Assembly: GCF_946479755.1 (NCBI RefSeq)
Contig: NZ_CAMLHC010000004.1
Location: 124,001 to 188,000, forward strand
Source of the DNA: an uncultured Chitinophaga sp.
GTDB taxonomy: Bacteria; Bacteroidota; Bacteroidia; Chitinophagales; Chitinophagaceae
Direction of reading: 5' to 3'
DNA: 64,000 bases
Shown here: in pieces, positions 53,043 through 62,172 of the stretch
Layout of the letters: each line of letters starts with the position of its first letter
How positions within the stretch are numbered: the first letter of the stretch is position 1
Notes under the pieces: generated by a model
Database searches by the model: none
What the model saw: only the letters and a program-made list of their open reading frames with translations
Told to the model about the DNA's origin: nothing
Translations under genes and position numbers: made by a program

Positions 53043-54077
53043 ATGCAAAAGAACAGATTCCCATTGCAGATCCTCCTTATATGCTTATTAGCCTGCAGCG
53101 CCTGCATCCGTGAGGAGCTGCCCGAACCGCCGAAAGAACAACGGGTATTAAAGGAAATACTGCAGAATAATTTTGCATTCAGCATGTTTTACCAGGCGCT
53201 GCAACGTACAGGGTTGGATACGATCACCACCAGCAGCGGCAGCTACACACTGTTGCTTCCAGATAACGACGCTTTCGCTCGCTCAGGTATCAATGCAGAC
53301 AGCCTTTCCCGGATAGATAAAGCTACACTGGAGAAAATGCTGCGCTACCATATCATCCGCGGCGCCTTGCCGTCGGCGGCCATTCCACAGGCGATAGACT
53401 ATGGATTTGTTTCCATGGCGGGACCGATGTTGTACACGTCGGTACCGATGCCCTGGAGCACGCTGCGGCCCTCCCCGGGTAACCCCATGATACATGTAAA
53501 CGGCGTCAATGTAAACAAGGCGGATATTATGGCGAGTAATGGTGTGATACATGCGTTGGAAAAGGTGTTGAACTACCCCGCGCCGTCTGTAAAGTCCTGG
53601 TTGGAAAACGCGCCTGCATACAGCCGGTTTGTAAAAGCACTGAAGAAATTTGGCATGTTCGAAGCGCTGGCCACTGGAGGGCCGGTAGTGGTGCTGGCGC
53701 CCTCCAATGACGTGTTTGACAAATGGGGACTGGACGACGCCACCTTGGAAACGATGGACACCCTGCATTACAGAAAGATGCTCTTCAATAATTACCTGCT
53801 TCCTGCCCGCTTTTTCTTTAAATCAGATTTCAAAGATGCACCCATGCAAGGCTCTGTGATCAATCCGCCGGTGCTGATCCTGAAGGAAAGCATATTGCTG
53901 GTGGAAAATGAGCGCCTTCGCGTATTGCCACTCGACTATCAGCGAAAGCCAGAAGGTATTTTATATACTCTCGGGGAAACAGTGGACATCACCAACAGCG
54001 ATTATTTGTGCACTAATGGAGTGGTACATGGAATCAACGGACTGATGGTATTACCGGACAGCGTCAAAATAAAATAA
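53043..54077 (+). CDS. FAS1 (fasciclin) domain lipoprotein 1
   Basis: ATG 53043 (344 residues) is chosen; ATG 53019 is inside the previous gene. The signal ends LLACSAC. Two FAS1 domains follow: LKEILQNNFAFSMFYQALQRTGLDTITTSSGSYTLLLPDNDAFARSGI (in pieces, about 30-165) and SWLENAPAYSRFVKALKKFGMFEA with VVVLAPSNDVFDKWG (about 170-340). The motifs TLLLPDNDAF and VLAPSNDVF with the NGVIHALEKVL end are diagnostic. FAS1 proteins mediate adhesion at the cell surface. Confidence 0.92.
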   Translation: MQKNRFPLQILLICLLACSACIREELPEPPKEQRVLKEILQNNFAFSMFYQALQRTGLDTITTSSGSYTLLLPDNDAFARSGINADSLSRIDKATLEKMLRYHIIRGALPSAAIPQAIDYGFVSMAGPMLYTSVPMPWSTLRPSPGNPMIHVNGVNVNKADIMASNGVIHALEKVLNYPAPSVKSWLENAPAYSRFVKALKKFGMFEALATGGPVVVLAPSNDVFDKWGLDDATLETMDTLHYRKMLFNNYLLPARFFFKSDFKDAPMQGSVINPPVLILKESILLVENERLRVLPLDYQRKPEGILYTLGETVDITNSDYLCTNGVVHGINGLMVLPDSVKIK

Positions 54078-54083
54078 AAAGAA

Positions 54084-55307
54084 ATGAAGCATAAGCAATA
54101 TTGCATACTTCTGCTGATCATGCTGCTGGCCGCCGCCTGCCTGCGGCCTTCAGATTCAGACATGAATATCTCACTCCCCGCAAAATTCGATGGGAGAGAC
54201 CTGCTGGGCACGCTGGCGGAAAAAAAGGAATTACATCTTTTTAATGAAGCGTTCATCAGGACGCAGCTGGACAAAATGATCGCGCAGAATCATGCCTATA
54301 CCGTATATGCACTGACAGATCAGGCGATGGAAGCAGCAGGGTTGAACAGCAGCAGGATTAACACCATGCCGCTGGACTCGCTGCGGCAGATGATCAGCTA
54401 TTGCATCATCGATATATCCCTGGATGATCAGACCCTGATCAACCGCGGGACCTCCGTTATCACCACCACCCTGCGGAGAGATACCACCTTCGATCCGACA
54501 AACGGCTATAAACTGTATGCCCCACCCTTATACATTTCAGAAAAGGTAACACTCTGCCTGAACGATATCCCGGTGGGAAAAGTCAGCGACGTGATCAGAA
54601 CATCCAACGGGTGTATTTATCCCATCACCGCCATACCCGTTCCAACAAAAAGGGAGACGCTTTACAACAAGATCAGTACAGATCCGGAACTCAGCCTTTT
54701 TAAAGAAGCCCTGGCGATCAGCGATAGTATCAATAAGGCAGCGATTGAGGAGAGCTGGTTTTACGATGAAACCACTACGTCCGGTATCTATCTGCTGTCT
54801 GTCGTACCACGCGATCTGCCCGGTACCATCATGATGCGGCCTACGCTGCTGGCGCCAACCAATACCGCTTTTCAAAAAGCAGGGCTTCATACGGTATCGG
54901 ATATACGCGAATATGCCACCCGCGCCCGCACATGGCTGGAAATAGATTTTGAGACCTACATCGGGGTATATCATTTTTCGCCGCTCGATACTTTGTTGAA
55001 GCGTCATATATTGTTTGCAGGAGGCGCTACGCCCGTTGCCTGTTCCCCATTGGTGTATACCGACCTCCTGCAGCCAGGTGTGAACAAAAGTGCACTGAAC
55101 ATCTCCATCGCGGACTTCGTGGGAATGGGATACACCACCCTCCGCTATCCGCAGCCGCTGAGGTTCAGGGAAGAAAACGGGCAGGTAAGGGCGCAATGGA
55201 GCAATGACCCGGCGAGGACAGCGGTTATTCGTCGCACCGGCAGCGAGGGAATTGCAGATAACGGAGCCCTGTATAAAACAGATCAGCTTTTCTTTCCACC
55301 GTATTAA
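54084..55307 (+). CDS. FAS1 (fasciclin) domain lipoprotein 2
   Basis: This 407-residue lipoprotein (lipobox LAAAC, Cys about 19) has two FAS1-like domains, more divergent than in its neighbours: ELHLFNEAFIRTQLDKMIAQNHAYTVYALTDQAMEAAG and later LFKEALAISDSINKAAIEESWFYDE with TLLAPTNTAFQKAGL. The VYALTDQAM motif is a weak form of the FAS1 H1 box. It starts 6 bp after the first FAS1 gene. Its longer linker and extra end could be an adaptation. Confidence 0.85.
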   Translation: MKHKQYCILLLIMLLAAACLRPSDSDMNISLPAKFDGRDLLGTLAEKKELHLFNEAFIRTQLDKMIAQNHAYTVYALTDQAMEAAGLNSSRINTMPLDSLRQMISYCIIDISLDDQTLINRGTSVITTTLRRDTTFDPTNGYKLYAPPLYISEKVTLCLNDIPVGKVSDVIRTSNGCIYPITAIPVPTKRETLYNKISTDPELSLFKEALAISDSINKAAIEESWFYDETTTSGIYLLSVVPRDLPGTIMMRPTLLAPTNTAFQKAGLHTVSDIREYATRARTWLEIDFETYIGVYHFSPLDTLLKRHILFAGGATPVACSPLVYTDLLQPGVNKSALNISIADFVGMGYTTLRYPQPLRFREENGQVRAQWSNDPARTAVIRRTGSEGIADNGALYKTDQLFFPPY

Positions 55308-55314
55308 AAAAATA

Positions 55315-56346
55315 ATGATGAACAGAAAATCAGTTGAAAGGAGGATGCTGTACCTGCTGGGATGTTTGCTGCTAACAATGGCAGCCTGCACAAAAGATCC
55401 CGAAGCGGTGACACCTCCGCCAGGTTACGGTAGCCGCATCCCTTTTATACTCAAAGATAATTTTGTGCTGGAGGCCAATACCCAGATGCTAGCGGCAGCA
55501 GGGCTGGAAGATGTGCTGATAGACGAAGGTCCTTTTACTTTTTTCGCCCTGCACACCGATGTATTTAAAGAGCAGCTGTCACTACCACTGCCCATCACCG
55601 CCCGCAACCTGCGCTACCGGCTGGGGGAGGAAAGTCTGCAGCAGCTGGCCGCCGGTATGATCATCAGGGGGCGGCTGCCGTTAAAGGAGCTACCCCTCCG
55701 TAACAACATGGCGTATATGACTACTACCGGGGTGAATCTTTATATCAGCAAATACCTGGAAGGAACCGATACGGTGATAACCTATAACGGTATACGGCTG
55801 GTAAGCACGGATAACCCTGCCAGCAACGGGTTGATACAGGTACTGCGGGAACTGCCGGGTATCGGCCGGCAGCCTTTGCTGCTGGGCCGCATCAGAAGCG
55901 ATACTGCCCTTACCTTATTTGCAGCCGCCCTGCAACGCAGTGGCCTGGAAGACTCACTGGCCAGCCCTGAAAAAGTATATACCGTACTGGCGCCAGTCAA
56001 TACGGCTTTTCGCAGCTCCGCGAAATATCGTTCGATAGATGAAATATTTGCTGCAGACCCACAGGAAGTCGCGTCGCTGGTGCGGTATCACCTCATCGGG
56101 GAACGATATTTCCTCGGCGATTTTTTCAGACGCATGAAAGAGGGACATACCGATATGGCCATGCGTAATGGCAGCAGTATTACATTGGGCGGCAACCCGG
56201 CAACTATCAACAGTAATACATTCAGGTCTGCCGGCGGTATTACGGCAGGCATTGTGTTTATCTACGGCGGTTATTATGAAAATAATGGCAACATTCCCTG
56301 TAACAACGGCGTGCTGCATAAAATAAACAACGTCCTGATTCCCTGA
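55315..56346 (+). CDS. FAS1 (fasciclin) domain lipoprotein 3
   Basis: ATG 55315 (343 residues; a second ATG follows) is chosen; an open frame from 55204 overlaps the previous gene and is rejected. The signal ends LLLTMAAC. FAS1 domain one: MLAAAGLEDVLIDEGPFTFFALHTDVF; domain two: LTLFAAALQRSGLEDSLASPEKVYTVLAPVNTAF. The ending GVLHKINNVLIP is a FAS1 C-terminal signature. A gap of 7 bp separates it from the second FAS1 gene. Confidence 0.9.
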   Translation: MMNRKSVERRMLYLLGCLLLTMAACTKDPEAVTPPPGYGSRIPFILKDNFVLEANTQMLAAAGLEDVLIDEGPFTFFALHTDVFKEQLSLPLPITARNLRYRLGEESLQQLAAGMIIRGRLPLKELPLRNNMAYMTTTGVNLYISKYLEGTDTVITYNGIRLVSTDNPASNGLIQVLRELPGIGRQPLLLGRIRSDTALTLFAAALQRSGLEDSLASPEKVYTVLAPVNTAFRSSAKYRSIDEIFAADPQEVASLVRYHLIGERYFLGDFFRRMKEGHTDMAMRNGSSITLGGNPATINSNTFRSAGGITAGIVFIYGGYYENNGNIPCNNGVLHKINNVLIP

Positions 56347-56361
56347 TGAAACCTTAGTAAG

Positions 56362-57372
56362 ATGAAGTTATTAGCAATCATACAACAGAGAAAATATACT
56401 TTTTTTCCGCTGCTGGCGGCTGTATGGCTTTACAGCTGCACTAAAAAGGAAGATGCGTCCGCCAATAAGCCTGCGCCTTTACTGAAAGAATATATCAAAG
56501 GAGACGGCCAGTTGCGGGTATTGCAGGCAGCCATCATAAAATCGGGATTGGACAAAGACAGTGCATTTAGTAACGGAGGACCCTATACTTTTTTTGCACC
56601 TACTGACAGTGCCTTTGCCCGCGCCGGAATCACCATGGCCACTATCGCCAATTACGATCCTGCCCTTCTTTCCTTGCTGCTGAAGGGCCACATCGTACCC
56701 GGCAGCATCAGCAGCAAAACGCTGGTGGGTTTTTACTGGCAGGATGTCAACACCTTACATCCGGATGTCAGTCTAAAGGTAACACGTAACTATCACGGCA
56801 TTTTCGTGAATGGCATCAGCATGGCGGAAGCCAATATCGAAGCCGGAGATGGGGTGATGCATAAAGTCAACCAGATAGCCCTTCCTCCCGCCGGCAACCT
56901 GCTGGAAGTAATCCGCAGCAGAGCCGACCTCACTTTTCTGTCGGCCGTCATCAATAAAATGCCCCCGTACCAGGAATACCTTTCAGAACCGGATACCCTC
57001 AAACAGATCAGTGGTAAACGATTCAGGGGAATGACCATCTGGGCCCCGGACAATAATGCTTTCCGGGCCATGGGGTATCCATCCGTAGCCGCCCTCGACG
57101 CGGAGGACCCCGAGGTGTTGCGGAAGATGATGGCAACTATTCTTGTGGCTGAACGGTATTACGTGGCCGATATGATGGATGGCCTCGGCTCACTGGAATA
57201 CGGCACTTTCCTTCAGTTTACCGGTGCCGGTACCGGCAGGGGATACCAGGTGCTGGAAGGAGGCGCTACCTTCCGGACCGCCGGCAACATCACCAACCCG
57301 CGTATTATTCATCCTGATATTACCGCTTCCAACGGCGTTTTGCAGGTACTGGACCAGATTCTTAAACCTTAA
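56362..57372 (+). CDS. FAS1 (fasciclin) domain lipoprotein 4
   Basis: This 336-residue lipoprotein (signal through AVWLYSC, Cys about 26) has FAS1 domain one with LQAAIIKSGLDKDSAFSNGGPYTFFAPTDSAFARAGI and GDGVMHKVNQIALP, and domain two with TIWAPDNNAFRAMGY and SNGVLQVLDQILKP. Both domains are complete. It is followed after 18 bp by the Oar-like receptor. It is the most conserved of the four FAS1 proteins of the locus. Confidence 0.92.
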   Translation: MKLLAIIQQRKYTFFPLLAAVWLYSCTKKEDASANKPAPLLKEYIKGDGQLRVLQAAIIKSGLDKDSAFSNGGPYTFFAPTDSAFARAGITMATIANYDPALLSLLLKGHIVPGSISSKTLVGFYWQDVNTLHPDVSLKVTRNYHGIFVNGISMAEANIEAGDGVMHKVNQIALPPAGNLLEVIRSRADLTFLSAVINKMPPYQEYLSEPDTLKQISGKRFRGMTIWAPDNNAFRAMGYPSVAALDAEDPEVLRKMMATILVAERYYVADMMDGLGSLEYGTFLQFTGAGTGRGYQVLEGGATFRTAGNITNPRIIHPDITASNGVLQVLDQILKP

Positions 57373-57377
57373 CCACC

Positions 57378-57382
57378 GGAGG
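57378..57382 (+). promoter_or_regulatory. Strong Shine-Dalgarno site of the Oar-like receptor
   Basis: GGAGG at 57378-57382 lies 8 bases before ATG 57391. Few genes of this window have such a site, so translation of the last gene of the locus may be boosted relative to the rest. Confidence 0.45.
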
Positions 57383-57390
57383 CGATTACC

Positions 57391-60300
57391 ATGAAATTAT
57401 TAGTTACAAATTTTTATCGACAGCCGGTATTGCTGCTGGTTGTCCTGCTGATAACGGTAACGGCACAACGTATCCGGGCACAGGAAACCAGCGGTGGCTT
57501 ACAGGGCCGCATCACGAATGCTGCCGGTGAAGCTTTGCCGGGAGCGGCCGTGATAGCCATCCACCAACCGTCCGGCACCCGGTATGGCGTAAGTACTTTT
57601 AACGACGGACGCTTTCTGCTGACCGGTATGCGTATCGGAGGGCCTTACCTGCTGGAAGTGAACTTTATGGGAATGGAGAAAGAATCCCGGCTCATTCCAA
57701 AAGTGTCGCTGGGAGAACCGGCGGTAATAACGGTCGTTTTAAGGGAGAATACGAAACAGCTGAAGGAGCTGGTGGTTACCGGCGGTAAAACCGCCAGGGC
57801 CAATACCTACGGCGCCGGCACGCATATCAGCCGTCAACAGCTGCGGCAGGTGCCCACCATCGGCCGCAGCCTCACAGACATTACCCGCACCGTGCCACAG
57901 TCGTCCAAAGACAACAGTTTTGCCGGTACTAACTTCCGGTACAACAACGTTACCATTGACGGTGCTATCAACAACGATGCGATAGGTTTCAGTCCTTCTA
58001 CCGGCGGACAGACAGGTACTTCCAATATGCCCGGCAGCTCTACCCGCACCAACCCGGTATCGCTCGATGCCATCGAGGACATGCAGGTATACCTGGCGCC
58101 CTATGATGTGAAGATTGGTAATTTTACCGGTGGCAGCATTAATGCCGTGACCAAGTCCGGGACAAACGAAGTGCATGGATCATTATATGCGTACGGCCGT
58201 AACAGTAGCCTGGTAGGGCCAGACAGAACAGGGACCGAACTGGAGAAAAAGATGCCCTCTTCATTTTATGACTACCAGACCGGTATTAGCGCCGGATTCC
58301 CCATCATCAGGAATAAACTGTTCTTCTTTACCAACGAAGAAATCACCAGGCGGCAGGACCCTACGCAGCAGGTGGCCGGCAGCGTGGCCGCCGCCGGTAT
58401 CCTTGACCAGGCAGATGCCGATAATATCCGCAGCTATCTGCTGAAGAAATATAATTTCGATCCGGGAACGGCAGGCGTTTTTAACACCACCACCCATTCC
58501 AATAAATTCTTTAATCGTATTGACTGGAACATCAGTGACAAACATCAGCTGATACTGCGTAACAACACCATCCGCTCCGGGGCTGTGCATATGGACAGGG
58601 ACCAGTTCAGTTTCCGCTTTGGCAGTATCGCCTATGAGCAGACCAATAACCAGTCATCCAGTGTGCTGGAACTGAAGAGCCGTCTCAGTAACCGGGTGTC
58701 CAACAGCCTGTTGATAGGCTATACGAATATTCACGACTACCGCACTCCCCTCAGCGACGCCGCTTTCCCGCAGGTGCAGATCGTTGGTAAAACGCCCGGT
58801 ACCACCATCTTCCTGGGCACAGACAGGGAAGCTTCGATATTTAACCTGAAACAGCGTACCCTTGAATTTACCGATAATATTACGTGGAGCCTGGGCCGAC
58901 ATACCCTTTCCGCCGGTACGCACAACGAGTTTTACAATATCGGTTACGGTTTTGTGAACGGATGGAACGGAAGGGTTACCTACCAGAGCATCAACGATTT
59001 CCTGTCAGGAAAGCCCCAGCGGGTACAGGGCAATTTCAACTATACGGACAATTCAAGGGAATATCAGCTGGCGCATCCTGCTGCGCGGTTTAACATCAAC
59101 TTCCTGAGCGCCTATATCCAGGATGAAATCCGTATCTCAGACCGCTTCAGGATCACGCCCGGGCTGCGTATCGACTATACGTATATGCCGCAGAAGCAGG
59201 AACTGAGTGACAGGGCAGCCAACGCCATCACCGACCCCGACTTCGGCAATACCTATACCTATACGCCGCTGAGGATGATCACCCGCGACTACCTGAGCAA
59301 GCCGCAGCTTTCTCCGCGCCTCGGTTTCAGGGCCTTGCTGAATAATGAGCAGTCGCTGGTACTGAGAGGAGGTGTGGGAATGTTTACCGGCAGGATCCCG
59401 CTGGCATGGCTCGGATACGCCTATTACAATACCGGTAGCAGCTACGGTTCTATCGATCTGCGTACAGATGGTAATCCGCCGAGCCCTTACCGTCCTGGCA
59501 CAGATCCGCTGAAGGCCTCGCCGGGCAATCCCTATCCGGGTATCGCCGGTTTCGCCTACGAGCAAGGCAGGGTGGTGAACAGCCGCGATGCCGGACAGAC
59601 ACAGATCGACGTGATTGACAACGGTTTTGTGATGCCGTCTGTCCTGAGGACCAGCGTGGCGCTGGACTATACCGACAGGAAAGGATTTAAATACAGCATC
59701 GAAGGGTTGTACACCAAAACACTCCGGGACGTGGTGTTCCGGCAGATCAATCTGAAAGATGTGCCTGCCTATCATGTATACGATACCGCTTTGGAGCTCC
59801 GCAAGCAGCCGGTTTTTTCCGGCAGTGTGGACCCCCGCCTGGCTAATGCCTATGAACTCGGCAATACCGGCAAGGGATACAGGTATAGCGTCACCGCACA
59901 GGTGAGCAATAACTTCAGCGGCGGACTAAATTTTTCTGCTGCTTACACCTATGGCGTATCGAAAGATATCTCCAACGGTATCCGTAATTCCATGGAATCC
60001 AACTGGCAGCTGAACCAGGCCCTGAATCCCAACAACCCGGTGCTGGCGTACTCCAATTTTGATATCAGGCACCGTATCGTTGTTACCATCGGATACAACA
60101 GGAAGTGGTCGAAAGCGCTTACCAGCCATATTTCATTGCTGATAACAGCCCAGTCGGGCAGCCCTTTTACCTACGGTTTTGTGAACTTCACGCCGCAGAA
60201 TACGCCGCAGCAGGTCGGGCTGGCGTATATCCCCGCAAAAGGGGAAACGGTCCGTTTCTTCGCCCCGATAATGGCAGAAGACGGAACGACCGTACTGGTG

Positions 60301-60711
60301 TCGCCACAGGCGCAGGCCGACGCGTTTGACAGCTATATAGACAGCGATAAATACCTGCGCAGCAGAAGAGGGGATTTCACTGAGCGCAATACCGGCAGGA
60401 CACCGTGGAATAATAACGCAGACCTGCACCTGGCGCAGGATTTTCATTTTAACTACGGCAAAGAACATACGCTGACACTCTCGCTGGATATCATGAACCT
60501 GACCAACCTGATTTCAAAAGAATGGGGTATCGCCTATTTCTCCCCCAATACCTATAATTCAACCGTGAGCGTAGGACTGCAGCCATATGTTCCGGGAAAA
60601 ACCTCCCAGGGATATCCCCTGTACCAGTTTGTCAGACCCGGAAAACCTTACTCCATCGATCCGCTGGCCTCCCGCTGGCAGATGCAGCTGGGGGTGAGGT
60701 ATTCTTTTTAA
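57391..60711 (+). CDS. Oar-like TonB-dependent receptor
   Basis: This 1106-residue protein has a signal peptide (about 1-31, ending RIRAQ), a carboxypeptidase regulatory-like domain (LQGRITNAAGEALPGAAVIAI, about 36-112), a plug with VPTIGRSLTDITRTVPQS and YNNVTIDGAINNDAIGF, and AIEDMQVYLAPYDVKIGNFTGGSINAVTKSGTNEVHGSLYAYGRN (in pieces), the Oar signature. A barrel follows and ends LGVRYSF. There is no STN domain, so it does not signal. It closes the locus that begins at 44818 and likely exports or imports the same ligand as the STN receptor. A terminator follows. Confidence 0.93.
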   Translation: MKLLVTNFYRQPVLLLVVLLITVTAQRIRAQETSGGLQGRITNAAGEALPGAAVIAIHQPSGTRYGVSTFNDGRFLLTGMRIGGPYLLEVNFMGMEKESRLIPKVSLGEPAVITVVLRENTKQLKELVVTGGKTARANTYGAGTHISRQQLRQVPTIGRSLTDITRTVPQSSKDNSFAGTNFRYNNVTIDGAINNDAIGFSPSTGGQTGTSNMPGSSTRTNPVSLDAIEDMQVYLAPYDVKIGNFTGGSINAVTKSGTNEVHGSLYAYGRNSSLVGPDRTGTELEKKMPSSFYDYQTGISAGFPIIRNKLFFFTNEEITRRQDPTQQVAGSVAAAGILDQADADNIRSYLLKKYNFDPGTAGVFNTTTHSNKFFNRIDWNISDKHQLILRNNTIRSGAVHMDRDQFSFRFGSIAYEQTNNQSSSVLELKSRLSNRVSNSLLIGYTNIHDYRTPLSDAAFPQVQIVGKTPGTTIFLGTDREASIFNLKQRTLEFTDNITWSLGRHTLSAGTHNEFYNIGYGFVNGWNGRVTYQSINDFLSGKPQRVQGNFNYTDNSREYQLAHPAARFNINFLSAYIQDEIRISDRFRITPGLRIDYTYMPQKQELSDRAANAITDPDFGNTYTYTPLRMITRDYLSKPQLSPRLGFRALLNNEQSLVLRGGVGMFTGRIPLAWLGYAYYNTGSSYGSIDLRTDGNPPSPYRPGTDPLKASPGNPYPGIAGFAYEQGRVVNSRDAGQTQIDVIDNGFVMPSVLRTSVALDYTDRKGFKYSIEGLYTKTLRDVVFRQINLKDVPAYHVYDTALELRKQPVFSGSVDPRLANAYELGNTGKGYRYSVTAQVSNNFSGGLNFSAAYTYGVSKDISNGIRNSMESNWQLNQALNPNNPVLAYSNFDIRHRIVVTIGYNRKWSKALTSHISLLITAQSGSPFTYGFVNFTPQNTPQQVGLAYIPAKGETVRFFAPIMAEDGTTVLVSPQAQADAFDSYIDSDKYLRSRRGDFTERNTGRTPWNNNADLHLAQDFHFNYGKEHTLTLSLDIMNLTNLISKEWGIAYFSPNTYNSTVSVGLQPYVPGKTSQGYPLYQFVRPGKPYSIDPLASRWQMQLGVRYSF

Positions 60712-60724
60712 GTATAGTGAGCGG

Positions 60725-60755
60725 AAGGCGGCATCGGGTAGGGTGCCGCCTTTTT
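60725..60755 (+). terminator. Rho-independent terminator of the FAS1/TonB locus
   Basis: AAGGCGGCA (60725-60733) pairs with TGCCGCCTT (60744-60752) around a 10-base loop and a T-run follows. It ends the long operon. Confidence 0.88.
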
Positions 60756-60786
60756 GATAGATCGCCGGCGGGATGATCTCCGAATT

Positions 60787-62121
60787 TTATAATTTATTGT
60801 CAAATATCTTTTGTGTAAAACCTTTTATGGGAAGATATTGGATTCGATTGCCAACCCGGCGTTCTTCAAAAAAGCCATCTGCTACCAGACCATTTAAGTC
60901 CGTCCTTGCTGTCTGGTTACTTACCCCGAATTTATTTTCTATATGCTTTACAGTGAAATACAAAGTGGGATCCTGTATTACTTCCTGTATTAGTATTATT
61001 TGGCGGTCATTCAGATTTGTAGCACGCAACATTGTAATGGCGTTTTGCTTTTCAGCAGATTTACGCCGGATATAGTGCTTCAAATCCTCTAATGCTAAAT
61101 TGATGCACTTTAAATTGTAAATGATAAAGTAAGTAAGATCATTATTGTCTCTCTCCGTGTATAAATAGGCCTTGGAATACTGGGCTTTGGAAGCAAGTAT
61201 TTTCCGCGAAACTGACATGTATTCTATTAGCCAATAGCCATGCTTTAGCAGATACCAATAGAAAATAGTTCTGGCTGTTCTTCCATTCCCATCAGCAAAA
61301 GGGTGGATATATCCAACAAGAAAATGCAAAATGATCCCTTTTACAATTGGATGCAGGAAAAATGAAGGTTTTTCTTTGTCGTTGGCAAAGTTGCAAAATT
61401 CCTTCATCAGCACTTGCAGATCTGCAGCTTTAGGCGGTATATGGACTGCAACACCGGTTTGAACATCTACAACTTTTACCTCATCGTCGTTTCTGAATTC
61501 TCCCTCCTCATTCGCATCGTGTAAGGTATGCCTGGTTAGAATAGTATGAAGCTGTTTGATGTATGCGACTGTAATGGGTTCATGTTTATTTTCAACAATC
61601 CATTTCATGGCGTGATAGTTGTTGAAAATCATCAACTCTGCATGGTTTTGAGGCTTCCGGTTTTTTTCCAGCATATCTTTCGCAATCTTCCTCGTAGTGG
61701 TTGCTCCTTCTAATTGGCTGGATGCAATAGCCTCCTCCATAAGAGAGCTGATTAAATACCGGTCTTTATCCTGTGAAGGAATAATGCTATCGCCTTGTAA
61801 AGATCCTCCAAGATTCAAATCGAATTCATGCAGGTGTTTTTGGACAACAGATGGAGAGCCGACCTGAAAATTCATCTCCCGGGCATTACCAATATTTAAT
61901 CGTTTATTGGATATAATTCGATGTGCTTTTACAGCGCCCCACAGTTGCCTTGGATCTAAATTCCATTCTTGCGCCTTGTATTTCCATTTATTAAAATAGT
62001 AGTATTTCTCACTTTCAATGTCCAGAAATTCCTGAAAATGATCGCCGTTATGTAATTCTTGGATTATTTTATTAAAATCAAAATCATTGGGAATCAATGG
62101 AGTAGGTTCTGGAAGTTTCAT
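60787..62121 (-). CDS. Fic/AMPylation-domain protein with winged-helix tail
   Basis: ATG 62121 (444 residues) directly follows an inverted repeat; a start at 62142 lies inside that repeat and is rejected. The Fic core has HPFADGNGRTAR (about 273-284), which carries the catalytic His and the phosphate-binding loop. The inhibitory motif SSQLEGA (about 134-140, [ST]xxxE[GN]) is N-terminal, so this is a class II, self-inhibited protein. The C-terminus (about 369-430) has NDRQIILIQEVIQ and SNQTARTDLNGLVADGFFEER, a winged HTH. It probably transfers AMP to a target protein and may bind its own promoter. Confidence 0.92.
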   Translation of the reverse strand: MKLPEPTPLIPNDFDFNKIIQELHNGDHFQEFLDIESEKYYYFNKWKYKAQEWNLDPRQLWGAVKAHRIISNKRLNIGNAREMNFQVGSPSVVQKHLHEFDLNLGGSLQGDSIIPSQDKDRYLISSLMEEAIASSQLEGATTTRKIAKDMLEKNRKPQNHAELMIFNNYHAMKWIVENKHEPITVAYIKQLHTILTRHTLHDANEEGEFRNDDEVKVVDVQTGVAVHIPPKAADLQVLMKEFCNFANDKEKPSFFLHPIVKGIILHFLVGYIHPFADGNGRTARTIFYWYLLKHGYWLIEYMSVSRKILASKAQYSKAYLYTERDNNDLTYFIIYNLKCINLALEDLKHYIRRKSAEKQNAITMLRATNLNDRQIILIQEVIQDPTLYFTVKHIENKFGVSNQTARTDLNGLVADGFFEERRVGNRIQYLPIKGFTQKIFDNKL

Positions 62122-62156
62122 AAAATCTCCTAATTTTAACAAATTTAGGAGATTTT
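62122..62156. promoter_or_regulatory. Inverted repeat at the Fic gene start
   Basis: AAAATCTCCTAA (62122-62133) and TTAGGAGATTTT (62145-62156) are perfect 12-bp arms around 11 bases, directly upstream of the Fic ATG. The repeat is a good binding site for the protein's own winged-helix domain. It is unlikely to be a terminator because a gene starts inside its flank. Confidence 0.6.
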
Positions 62157-62172
62157 AGGCAAAAAAAGCAGT

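Noticed and set aside
55204..55314. Upstream extension of the third FAS1 gene
   Set aside because: It lies inside the previous gene and hides the lipoprotein signal.
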